Shown here in pieces: positions 59,001 to 64,000 of a DNA stretch of 64,000 nucleotides. The notes below the pieces were generated by a model that worked only from the letters and a program-made list of their open reading frames with translations, ran no database searches and was not told the DNA's origin. The position numbers and the translations under genes are program-made. Every line of letters starts with the position of its first letter. Within the stretch, counting starts at the first letter, position 1. This DNA comes from Lysobacteraceae bacterium P (GTDB lineage Bacteria; Pseudomonadota; Gammaproteobacteria; Xanthomonadales; Xanthomonadaceae), in NCBI GenBank assembly GCA_005503055.1, contig SCOX01000004.1, forward strand, positions 124,001 to 188,000, in the 5' to 3' direction.

Positions 59001-59171
59001 GTCAAGGACACCGGCGTGCGCATCCAGCTGATGCGCCTGGCCTCGCAGAACCTGGCGCAGATCGCGTCGGATCTTCCGGTGCGGTTCGTCCGTGAGGAAA
59101 AGACCGGCGTAGGGGCGCGCATGGCGCGGCAGATGAAGCGCCTCCTGCGTGCCCCGGGGACGGTGGAATGA
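53073..59171 (+). CDS. NRPS: C-A-T-C-T-TE-T
   Basis: A 2032-residue synthetase. C1 has HHLVCDG at 161-167. The A domain has TSGSTG at 640-645, YGPTE at 776 and a code I read as DILQLGVVWK, close to the known glycine code. T1 carries Ser1027. C2 has HHLIWDG at 1219-1225 and is followed directly by T2 (Ser1593) with no A domain. A thioesterase follows with Ser1734 (GGSMGG) and His1893. T3 (Ser1966) then lies after the thioesterase, with a basic tail (RMARQMKRLLRAPG). All active-site motifs are intact, so the odd order is not decay. C1 should take the beta-amino acyl chain from the previous protein. T2 must be loaded in trans or C2 uses a free nucleophile. It starts by ATGA overlap and ends by ATGA overlap with the hydrolase gene. 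Confidence 0.93.
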   Translation: MNAMVLDKAHGTDTAVDYDPFAQGPLARVAPTTEPQREVWLADRLGRDASLAYNESISLDFRGALNVDALNDALRGLIARHDILRANFGPDGKTLCVADARQIALPCIDLSALDEARRAERIAAHARDVVETPFDLDHGELLRAELIRLAPEHHHLVLTAHHLVCDGWSWWVIVRELGTLYSQAVGQGAQPLPAAESFADYALAEAEHPHGATYRADEAYWLQRFTDGGPVLDLPTDRARPSRRTFASIREDHILDNELVAAVRRLGARQGASLFATLLAGFAGLLTRLTAQNDVVIGIPAAGQSVDGHDHLVGHCVNLLPLRFELDQAQPFEQALGAAQSTLLDAIEHQRYTFGTLVRKLPLQRDPARLPVCSVMFNIDQAMDQESTGFHGLGMRLITNPRSFENFELFVNAVQVHGGMRLECQYNTDLFDNATIRRWLAAYETLLRTAVARPDLPFGRLSVVSEAAREELQALQPAPVAFDRDCRMHEAFERQCDRAPDRIAVEFNGESVRYDALEARANRIAHLLRARGVHRGALVGLVLDRGVDMLAGLLGVLKAGAGYVPLDPNFPAERLAYMAGDAGLAALLTTSKHAGHFDLRGRPVLSLDTLDDELAVLPAARLGRDAGAAQPESPAYVIYTSGSTGRPKGVQVPHRAVSNFLSSMAKEPGLDSDDRLVAVTTLSFDIAVLELLLPLSVGARILLADRVTAADGVALKALIERSGATVMQATPASWRLLLDADWKGDSNFKILCGGEALPSDLAAQLLSRCGSLWNVYGPTETTVWSTCSLVTSASDIDIGRPIDNTQVWILDPRGELCPLGVPGEMWIGGDGVTLGYLNRPELTAERFVPDPFSNATGALLYRTGDRGRWRADGVLEHQGRLDFQVKVRGYRIELGEIEALLAAHAQVARAVVVAREDRPGDVRLVAYVVADAGAALDDAALASYLKGSLPDYMIPQHIVFLDAIPLLPNGKIDRKSLPVPDMAVKLAGERVAPRNALERTIADAMAKVLGVAEVGVDDDFFTLGGHSLLAAQLTSRINKELGIALSLRALFDGPTVAKLARMVQGIDGEAAPKREPIKPLADRTRGPMSVMQERLYLLEQFNPGQITYNTPSAHRLRGTLDLRAFQSAIDAMIQRQSVLRTTIGLVDGEPMQIVHDVVDVDITDVVDVSHLPSAEREAEVSRRMDALIQTPFELDRAPLIKSRLFRLGPGEHVWFFMTHHLIWDGWSFDLMYTDMAELYSAQIEGRAPDLPELAVSYADFSAWHHEWLQGPEYAKQLAFWRERLGGAGQGVEALPTDMPRRPGMSGRGVTHRIAVSNDVTSALHDTAKQVDATLYMVLLTAYFALISRTSGLRELIVGTPVRGRNTAEVENLMGYFTSLLPLRMEIDPSMTFAQAVKQVKDVVLDSFANPDVRLEDLVRELSVRSREGGAVLYHALFSFQDIRQRVCEWGPLTHERYPVFQTASTQDLGLWFVEQDTGLSGGFIYNADIFHDETAALLRDRYIAVLTALGRDPTLTLEQITAFDDGQPQLFGRSLDIEAVDATAAAPVTAALDGELYEPLDELGTQLLEIWRDLLRKPDIGADDDFFSLGGHSLQAVQMFHRFNRDTGVNLPLATLLTARTVRALAREYHRARNDVDALDGDSSRPDPWAPLVPIRLQGDATPLFLVHAVGGNVLNYRPLAEAMAAGIPVYGLQALGLDGRTAPLDSVEKMAERYVREIRSVQPHGPYHLAGGSMGGIIAYEMAQQLMAAGETVGLLGLVDTSAGFGIRYRDEASRGLSARMRRLHRRMHGQSLGERIATLGEVVNGRMQATRLRQQAQAAREAGEALPHNVRYAELEATHMRAYVKYIVKPYPGAVVLFRASEQPPELRAKPSLGWDGMVGAVEVVSIPGDHRGMIESPSLVAQLSAAILRAQGLPAAAAQEAATEQAPMAADDSRVEYLRALWKELLGVDAGADDNFFDLGGNSMLAVQMSSRVVKDTGVRIQLMRLASQNLAQIASDLPVRFVREEKTGVGARMARQMKRLLRAPGTVE

Positions 59172-59977
59172 GTGCCCCGTTCTTCTTCGGCCCGGCGCAG
59201 CGCAGCCTGTTCGGCCTGCTGCACGCCTGCGAAGGCGCGACGCCGGCATCCGATCACGCACTGCTGCTGTGCGCGCCGCTGTTGCAGGACGGCATCCGCA
59301 GCCATCGCGCGCTCTGGGCGTTGGCGCAGACCGTGGGTCAGCACGGGATTCCGACCCTGACCTTCGACTGGTACGGCACGGGCGATTCGGCCGGAACGGA
59401 CACCGCGCTCAGCCTGCCCGGCATGCTCGAGGATCTGGAACGCGCATCGGGTGAACTGCTCGATCGCGGCGAAGTCGCGCAACTGCAATGGCTTGCGTTG
59501 CGCAGCGCGGCGTTGCCGCTGCTGGCGTACCTGGAAGGGAAGCGCGAACCGGTCGAGGTGGTGCTGTGGGATCCCCAACTCGATGGCGCGCGCGTGGTGG
59601 ACGAATGGAAGCAGCAGCACGTCGAGCAACTGCACACCAGCGGACGCTACGTCAACGCACGCCATGAATCCGACGACGGCGAACTGCTCGGCTTCGCCGT
59701 GGACGATGAGTTGCTGGCCGCGATCGCCGGCCTCGACGCGGCCGGCTTGCGACTGCCGCACGGCAGCCGGGTGCGCATGGCCGTGTGGGAAATGGATGAG
59801 GAGCTCGACCGCTTCGCGCGCGAGCAACGCGCCAACGGCGTGTCGGTGGAGGCCGTATTGCTCGACGAAGGCGAGCGGCCGGAATGGACGGTGCCGTCGC
59901 GTTTCGGGGGACAGGTGTTCCCGCGACGCGCCGTGGCCCAATTGGCGCAACGCATGACTGCACAGGTGCCCTGGTGA
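59168..59977 (+). CDS. Alpha/beta hydrolase-like protein (exosortase-A-associated hydrolase 2 type)
   Basis: A 269-residue protein. The N-terminus (PFFFGPAQRSLFGLLHAC) and GIPTLTFDWYGTGDSAGTD match the hydrolase called hydrolase 2 in XrtA/PEP-CTERM loci. The usual nucleophile elbow GxSxG is not recognisable: the matching place reads WLALRSAALPLL. Either the Ser in LRSA serves or the protein is non-catalytic. It overlaps the NRPS stop (ATGA) and the next gene (GTGA), so it belongs to the synthetase operon. A role in releasing or transferring the peptide is inference. Confidence 0.8.
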   Translation: MSAPFFFGPAQRSLFGLLHACEGATPASDHALLLCAPLLQDGIRSHRALWALAQTVGQHGIPTLTFDWYGTGDSAGTDTALSLPGMLEDLERASGELLDRGEVAQLQWLALRSAALPLLAYLEGKREPVEVVLWDPQLDGARVVDEWKQQHVEQLHTSGRYVNARHESDDGELLGFAVDDELLAAIAGLDAAGLRLPHGSRVRMAVWEMDEELDRFAREQRANGVSVEAVLLDEGERPEWTVPSRFGGQVFPRRAVAQLAQRMTAQVPW

Positions 59978-60885
59978 ATCTTCAGCTCGACGAGAAGGCA
60001 TTGCAACGTCGGCAGGAATGGGCCGTTGCCAGCCGGGACGAACGCTTGGCCGAGCCGGCGACCGACACGTTTTCCGAAACCGCGCACCGCTTCGGCGAAG
60101 GCCTGGTCGGTGTGCTGACGCGACCATCGGCCGACATCGCGAAGGTCGGCGTGCTGCTGCTCAACGCCGGACTTACGCGCCATACCGGCCCGTTCCGCGC
60201 GCACGTCGAGCTGGCGCGCACACTCGCGGCGCACGGGTTCGCGGTGCTGCGCTTCGATCAATCCGGGCTGGGCGACAGCGCGTTGCCCGGCAAGGCGTCC
60301 GGTGAGCGTCGCCATCGCGAGACCGACGCGGCGATGCGCCTGTTGGCGCAGGAAACCGGCGCGGAGCGCTTCGTGCTCTGCGGCCTGTGCTCGGGCGCGG
60401 ACGATGCCTTCCACGTCGGCGCGGCCGACCCGCGCGTGGCAGGCGCGATCCTGCTGGACGGCGTGGCGTATCCGACGCCGGGATTCTGGCTTCGGCATGC
60501 GGTGCCGCGACTGCTCAACTTCGGCAAGGTGCTGCGCTACCTGACGTCGCGGCGCAGCGCCGGTCCGTCGTTGGCGAACTTCCGCGATTGGCCCGCGCGC
60601 GCGCAGGCGCGGCAGATGCTCGCGGGCATGGTCGAGCGCGGCACACCGCTGCTGTTCGTGTTCACCGGTGGCGCGTACCACTATTTCAACCATCGCGCGC
60701 AGTTGGCCGCGAGCCTGGGTCGCGCCGCCGCATCGCCGCGGGTGAGCCTGGAATTCTGGCGCGAGTACGACCACACCTTCTTCCTGCGCAAGCACCGGCG
60801 CGTGCTGCTGGCGCGGGTTCTGGCGTGGATGCAGTCGGAGTTCGGCGGCGCGGGGTCGCATGATCCGATCGGCACGACCCGATGA
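59974..60885 (+). CDS. Alpha/beta hydrolase (exosortase-A-associated hydrolase 1 type)
   Basis: A 303-residue alpha/beta hydrolase. The oxyanion-side strand VGVLLLNAGLTRHTGPFRAHVELARTLAAHGFAVLRFDQSGLGDS resembles hydrolase 1 of XrtA loci. The nucleophile elbow reads CGLCSGA, so the nucleophile is probably Cys, as in dienelactone-hydrolase-like enzymes. A late DHTFFLRKHR supplies the His. The start is GTG 59974, overlapping the upstream stop. A Cys nucleophile favours acyl transfer or thioester chemistry, but that is inference. Confidence 0.82.
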   Translation: MNLQLDEKALQRRQEWAVASRDERLAEPATDTFSETAHRFGEGLVGVLTRPSADIAKVGVLLLNAGLTRHTGPFRAHVELARTLAAHGFAVLRFDQSGLGDSALPGKASGERRHRETDAAMRLLAQETGAERFVLCGLCSGADDAFHVGAADPRVAGAILLDGVAYPTPGFWLRHAVPRLLNFGKVLRYLTSRRSAGPSLANFRDWPARAQARQMLAGMVERGTPLLFVFTGGAYHYFNHRAQLAASLGRAAASPRVSLEFWREYDHTFFLRKHRRVLLARVLAWMQSEFGGAGSHDPIGTTR

Positions 60886-60895
60886 GCGCGATCGC

Positions 60896-62392
60896 ATGAG
60901 CGCGCCTTCTCCCGGATTGGCCCGGCATTACCTGCGCTACTCCACTGCGAACGTGCTGGTGCTGATGGCGGGCCTGGTTTCGTTCCCGCTGCTCACGCGC
61001 CTGCTCGACAACACGCAGTACGGCATCCTGGGGTATTACGAAACCTGGGTGCTGATGGCGGTCGCGGTGGCCAAGCTCGGCGCGCAGCATTCGATCCAGC
61101 GTTTCTATCCGCACGGTGGCGACGAGGCGCGCATGCGCTCGTTCGCCACCAACCTGTTCTACCTGCCCATGCTCGGTTCACTGGCGCTGTGGGCCTTCGT
61201 CGGCGCGGTCGCGATCGTGCACGGCTACGCGACCGGCGATGGCCACTCGCCGGTGTTCTGGATGGCGCTGGTGATGACGCCGATGCTGGTCTATTGCAGC
61301 CTGGTCGAGACCGTGCTGCGCGTGACCGAGCAATCGCGCACCGTGATGTACACGCGCGTGGCATGGCGCTGGTTGCAGCTGGCGCTGATGCTCGGCGCGG
61401 TACTGGCGCTGCAGCACACGGCGGCCGCCGCCTACGGCGGCAAGCTGCTGGCGGTAGTGATCGGCATGGTCTTCTACCTGGGCTGGGCGCGACGCAACCT
61501 GCACTTCGCGCGCCGCTCGGTCGATGCGGCGGAGCTTCGGCAGTCGGTCGGCTACGGCATGCCGCTGGTGGCGACGGAAATCCTCGCCGTCGCGCTGGTG
61601 TCGATCGACCGCATCATGCTGAAGAACATGTCGGGCGACTTCGCCGTCGTCGGCATCTACAGCGTCGGCGCGGCGCTGGCGATGCAGGTGCACATGTTCA
61701 TGAACCTCACCGTGTTCGAATCCTTCACACCTGCCGCCAATCGCGTCTACGTCACCGAAGGCGCCGCCGCGGTGCGCGCGCTCAAGCGCACGATGCTCAT
61801 GCCGATGACCTACGCCGCCATCGGCGTGGCGCTGCTGCTGTGGTGCCTGGGCACCGACCTGATCATCGCGTTGAGCGGCGCCAGCAAGGCGGCGTCCGGG
61901 CCGGTGTTCGAGCTCATGGGCGCGATGAACGCCGTGCTCCCGGTGCTTCTGGTGTGCGGTTTCGGCCTGGTGCTGGAACGGCGGACCAAGACCGTCATGG
62001 GGTTGATGTGCGGCGCGGTTGCGGTCAATGCGTTGCTCAACTGGTGGTGGATTCCTACCCACGGCGTGATGGGCGCGGCCTACGCGACGCTGGTGAGTTC
62101 GGCGGTATCGAGCACGGCGGCGTGCCTGCTCGTGGAACCCGCGCTGCGCCAGTTCCCCGACCGCCGAACGTTGCTGACGACCCTCGCGGCGGGGCTGCTG
62201 GCGCTCGGCGGCGAGTGGATCACGGTAAGTCTGAACCTGCGGCCGGGCTGGCAGCGGATGCTGATCGGCGGCATGTTGATCGGCGGCCCGTACGTGATAG
62301 CGCTGCTGGCATTGGACGGCCGACTGCGGGCCATGGTGTATCCGAGGCTGCGCGCGGTGGAGCGTCGGGTGAGTGAGGGAGTGGTCGGGTAG
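60896..62392 (+). CDS. Polysaccharide/oligosaccharide flippase (Wzx-like, MOP superfamily)
   Basis: A 498-residue protein with 12-14 membrane helices. The start HYLRYSTANVLVLMAGLVSFPLLTRLLDNTQYGILGYYETW is typical of Wzx/RfbX-type lipid-linked glycan flippases. The mid-protein SVGYGMPLVATEILAVALVSIDRIML marks the second half. It would flip an undecaprenyl-linked glycan, or a glycan-peptide, to the periplasm. The start ATG 60896 is 10 bp after the hydrolase stop, and no polymerase (Wzy) gene follows. Last gene of the operon; no intrinsic terminator is seen just downstream. Confidence 0.88.
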   Translation: MSAPSPGLARHYLRYSTANVLVLMAGLVSFPLLTRLLDNTQYGILGYYETWVLMAVAVAKLGAQHSIQRFYPHGGDEARMRSFATNLFYLPMLGSLALWAFVGAVAIVHGYATGDGHSPVFWMALVMTPMLVYCSLVETVLRVTEQSRTVMYTRVAWRWLQLALMLGAVLALQHTAAAAYGGKLLAVVIGMVFYLGWARRNLHFARRSVDAAELRQSVGYGMPLVATEILAVALVSIDRIMLKNMSGDFAVVGIYSVGAALAMQVHMFMNLTVFESFTPAANRVYVTEGAAAVRALKRTMLMPMTYAAIGVALLLWCLGTDLIIALSGASKAASGPVFELMGAMNAVLPVLLVCGFGLVLERRTKTVMGLMCGAVAVNALLNWWWIPTHGVMGAAYATLVSSAVSSTAACLLVEPALRQFPDRRTLLTTLAAGLLALGGEWITVSLNLRPGWQRMLIGGMLIGGPYVIALLALDGRLRAMVYPRLRAVERRVSEGVVG

Positions 62393-62502
62393 GGTGCGAC
62401 TGCGGCCCTGCCAGCGCCGCAGCGTTGACATGCGACGCGACCAAGGCTTATTGCCCGCTCGCAATCGCGCCAACAATCTCGGTCGCAAGGAGTGTAGAAG
62501 CT

Positions 62503-62664
62503 CCGCACTAAGCGGCAACCCGCCACCGAATCATTGGCCGGTTTCTTATGCCCGAATCTCGGGCGTGAGTCCGGCGAAGTGCAGTTCCGCGTCGGGAGGG
62601 CGGCTAAAACACCTCGCAAGAGGGAATATGCCCACCGGCTTAGTGCGGCCTCTAACCTCCCGAC
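62503..62664. repeat. Nested inverted-repeat element (MITE- or structured-RNA-like)
   Basis: The outer arms CCGCACTAAGC (62503-62513) and GCTTAGTGCGG (62638-62648) are perfect over 11 bp. A second, interleaved pair is GTCGGGAGG (62591-62599) and CCTCCCGAC (62656-62664). An inner hairpin GCCCGA-ATC-TCGGGC spans 62550-62564. No coding potential is convincing. Either a small non-autonomous element with terminal repeats or a structured RNA. Confidence 0.6.
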
Positions 62665-62667
62665 ACC

Positions 62668-62970
62668 TTGCGCCGGATCCCTGGCGCAAGCCCGGCTGGT
62701 TTGCTGGAGACACCGCACGAGCAAGGACACACTCGCCATTCCCGCCGCGTTCCGCGGCTACCGGTTGCCCCGTCCGCCCACGATTCGCTGATCGCCACCG
62801 GCGACCAGCTCTACCTGCTGGCGCATCTCACCGAAGCCCGCACCCGACCCACCGGTTACGTGGTCGTCCCGCCCGACTCACTGGCCGAACTCTTCGACCG
62901 CATCGGGTGTTACGTGGACGACGCGCTCTGCGCCGTCATCCCGCACGGGCCCGAACCCGACGACGAGTAA
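62668..62970 (+). CDS. Hypothetical protein or gene remnant
   Basis: An open frame of 100 codons. The last about 62 residues (DSLIATGDQLYLLAHLTEAR, then TGYVVVPPDSLAELFDRIGCYVDDALCAV) look protein-like, but the first about 38 are Arg/Pro/His-rich, as in shadow reading, and begin at TTG. No good start codon lies just before the protein-like part. It may be the 3' end of a decayed gene. No family is recognised. Confidence 0.35.
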   Translation: MRRIPGASPAGLLETPHEQGHTRHSRRVPRLPVAPSAHDSLIATGDQLYLLAHLTEARTRPTGYVVVPPDSLAELFDRIGCYVDDALCAVIPHGPEPDDE

Positions 62971-63007
62971 CCCGCCGAAGCGCCCCGCGCCATCGCAGGC
63001 CGCCCAC

Positions 63008-63105
63008 CGTAGCCCGGGTAAGCGAAGCGCACCCGGGTTCGCCTTCAGCGCCTCACGAACTTCAACGCTACCCTGGGTGCGGCCTTTGGCCTTACCCGGG
63101 CTACG
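63008..63105. repeat. GTAGCCCGGGTAAG inverted-repeat element
   Basis: CGTAGCCCGGGTAAG (63008-63022) and CTTACCCGGGCTACG (63091-63105), 15-bp perfect arms. Inside, GCACCCGGGT and ACCCTGGGTGC pair imperfectly. This looks like the dispersed CCCGGGTA-type intergenic repeat common in Xanthomonadaceae. Confidence 0.8.
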
Positions 63106-63172
63106 ACGCTGGCCGAACGCTTCGACCGCATTTGCTGGAGCGACGTGATGGGTCGGATGGGTGAGGTCCTGG

Positions 63173-63192
63173 ATCCCGGCCTTCGCCGGGAT
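63173..63192. repeat. GGATCCCGGC hairpin repeat
   Basis: ATCCCGGC-CTTC-GCCGGGAT, an 8-bp stem with a 4-nt loop, followed by GACG. Its end matches the arm of the repeat at 13211-13299, so it is a second copy of part of that element. Confidence 0.7.
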
Positions 63193-63209
63193 GACGTTCC
63201 ATGGGTCGC

Positions 63210-63640
63210 GCGACAAAGTCCCAACGGCGGCGCTTCAAGTGTCGTCGCTGGCGCAGAACGTGCCGGCGTCGGCGGAAAAAGCCTCATCGCCGACGCTTTT
63301 TGCGTCACGCGAGGCACTTGAAGTGTCATCGCCGGCACTTTCCGGAGCAGGTCGTGGTGAAAAAAGCGCCATCGTCGGCGCTTTTTGTGCCGCGCGAGAC
63401 GTTTCAAGCGCCGTCGCTGGCGAAAAAAGCGCCACGCGTGACGCTTTTCGGATTGCCTCATGGTGAAAAAAGCGGCAACGCCGGCACTTTTCGCGCCGCG
63501 CGTGCCGCTGAAAGTGTCATCGCCGGCACTTTTCGCGTCGCGCGTGCGGTTCAAAGTGCCGGCGTCGGCACTTTCAGCGTCACGCGTGGTGGTTTTCGGG
63601 TCGCCGCAGACTAAAGAAGCGTCACGCGAGACGCTTTCCG
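63210..63640. repeat. Array of about eight terminator-like hairpins
   Basis: A-tract, short GC stem, T-tract units occur at about 63276-63301, 63321-63342, 63360-63386, 63423-63448, 63466-63491, 63511-63533, 63553-63574 and 63613-63637. The best are AAAAAGCGCC/GGCGCTTTTT and AAAGTGCCG/CGGCACTTT. Stems differ in sequence but keep the plan, and the joints repeat CGCG(C/T)CGCGCGTG-like motifs. No gene fits. The array lies between convergent genes. Confidence 0.85.
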
Positions 63641-63709
63641 TGACGAAGGGCTGGGGTAAGCGTCATCGCCCACGCGGCGCGCTGACGCGAACAGCCGCCC
63701 GCGAGCCCA

Positions 63710-64000
63710 TCACACCACTTTCCGACCACGCGCCTTGCGCAACATCGCCGCCACGCCTGCCGTAAGCAGTGACGCCGCCGCGGCCGCGCCGATCATCCAG
63801 CCCGACGACTGCGTCGGCGTCGAAGCGCTGGAGGTCGGGTCGGTCGATGCACCGGCCTTGTCCGAGGGCGCGACGCCCGTGGCCTTGGACGCGTCCGGCG
63901 CCGTACCTGCCGCCGGTGCCGCCTGTCCACCCTGGTATTCGATCGCACCGATGTCCGGCGCCGCGCCCATCGGTCGCAATTGGCGGAGGAAGTCGGAGGT
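63710..64000 (-). CDS. C-terminal part of a surface-type protein (choice-of-anchor-like) with membrane-anchor tail
   Basis: The frame is open to the right edge, so at least 96 residues of a longer gene. The first visible residues (RPMGAAPDIGAIEYQGG) match the end of parallel-beta-helix/choice-of-anchor domains (typically APDIGAxE). An Ala/Thr/Ser/Pro linker of about 40 residues, a membrane helix (GWMIGAAAAASLLTAGVAAML) and a basic end (RKARGRKVV) follow. This is the layout of C-terminal sorting signals. No PEP, LPXTG or GlyGly motif is evident. The rest, including any signal peptide, is outside the window. Confidence 0.75.
   Translation of the reverse strand, partial: TSDFLRQLRPMGAAPDIGAIEYQGGQAAPAAGTAPDASKATGVAPSDKAGASTDPTSSASTPTQSSGWMIGAAAAASLLTAGVAAMLRKARGRKVV

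Noticed and set aside
52476-59261. Minus-strand open frame of about 2260 codons opposite the NRPS
   Set aside because: Same reason; composition is low-complexity His/Arg/Val/Ala and no motif is recognisable.
39496-62392. Exosortase or PLP decarboxylase/acyl-CoA ligase of a full XrtA locus
   Set aside because: No open frame in the region shows exosortase transmembrane/Cys-Arg-His features or those enzymes; only the sugar transferase and hydrolase pair are present.
62393-62760. Minus-strand open frame overlapping the flippase end (about 220 codons from 62739)
   Set aside because: Cys/Arg-rich, no motif, overlaps the structured repeat and the flippase 3' end; probably a chance frame.
63210-63640. 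CRISPR array
   Set aside because: Units are palindromes with differing stems and uneven spacing; no identical direct repeats with unique spacers, and no cas genes.
63710-64000. PEP-CTERM protein
   Set aside because: No Pro-Glu-Pro motif before the membrane helix.

Overview
The window is 64 kb of high-GC chromosome from a gammaproteobacterium, most probably a Xanthomonadaceae/Lysobacter-type organism. The reasons are the GC-saturated third codon positions, gammaproteobacterial gene orders (murJ-ribF-ileS-lspA-ispH; ffh, rpsP-rimM-trmD-rplS; pncC-lexA-recA-recX-alaS-csrA-tRNA-Ser-tRNA-Arg), a LexA box of the type known from Xanthomonas, and many short intergenic inverted repeats. The genus is an inference. 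No plasmid, phage or intact insertion sequence is visible.

Layout. 0-6.2 kb: murJ (cut by the left edge), ribF, ileS, lspA, ispH. 6.2-10.6 kb: tRNA-Thr, a frameshifted FMN-binding stress-protein gene, a glutathione transferase, radA and small proteins. 10.6-17.4 kb (minus strand): purU, a MarR-controlled tripartite efflux operon (marR, outer-membrane lipoprotein, HlyD, DHA2 transporter) with a palindromic operator, and a CcsA/YpjD-like membrane protein. 17.5-22.4 kb: ffh, rpsP-rimM-trmD-rplS, and a Mut7-C nuclease-like gene. 22.5-29.7 kb: a MATE transporter, an S4 RNA-binding protein, a DUF937 protein with an EF-hand-like loop, catalase and mutS. 30-39.5 kb: a TonB-dependent receptor, then pncC, lexA, recA, recX, alaS, csrA and two tRNAs.

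39.5-62.4 kb is an accessory biosynthetic region. On the minus strand are a nucleotide-sugar dehydrogenase and a UDP-glucuronate epimerase-like enzyme. On the plus strand are a Sfp-type phosphopantetheinyl transferase, a polyprenyl-phosphate sugar transferase of the XrtA/PEP-CTERM type, a 2426-residue NRPS-PKS (C stub-A-T-KS-AT-ACP-aminotransferase), a 2032-residue NRPS (C-A-T-C-T-TE-T), two alpha/beta hydrolases like the exosortase-A-associated pair, and a Wzx-like flippase. The two synthetases and both hydrolases overlap start-to-stop by 4 bp, and the flippase follows within 11 bp. They are therefore probably one operon making a beta-amino-acid-containing, glycine-like peptide. Sugar activation, lipid-linked sugar transfer and a flippase flank the synthetases, so I infer that the peptide is joined to, or exported with, a lipid-linked glycan. 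No exosortase is seen in the window.

62.4-64 kb holds almost no coding sequence but is dense in structured repeats, including an array of about eight terminator-like hairpins. The right edge cuts a gene for a surface-type protein with a C-terminal membrane anchor. Several housekeeping genes (ribF, ispH, pncC, lexA) have a -10 hexamer 6-8 nt before the start codon and no ribosome binding site, which suggests leaderless mRNAs.
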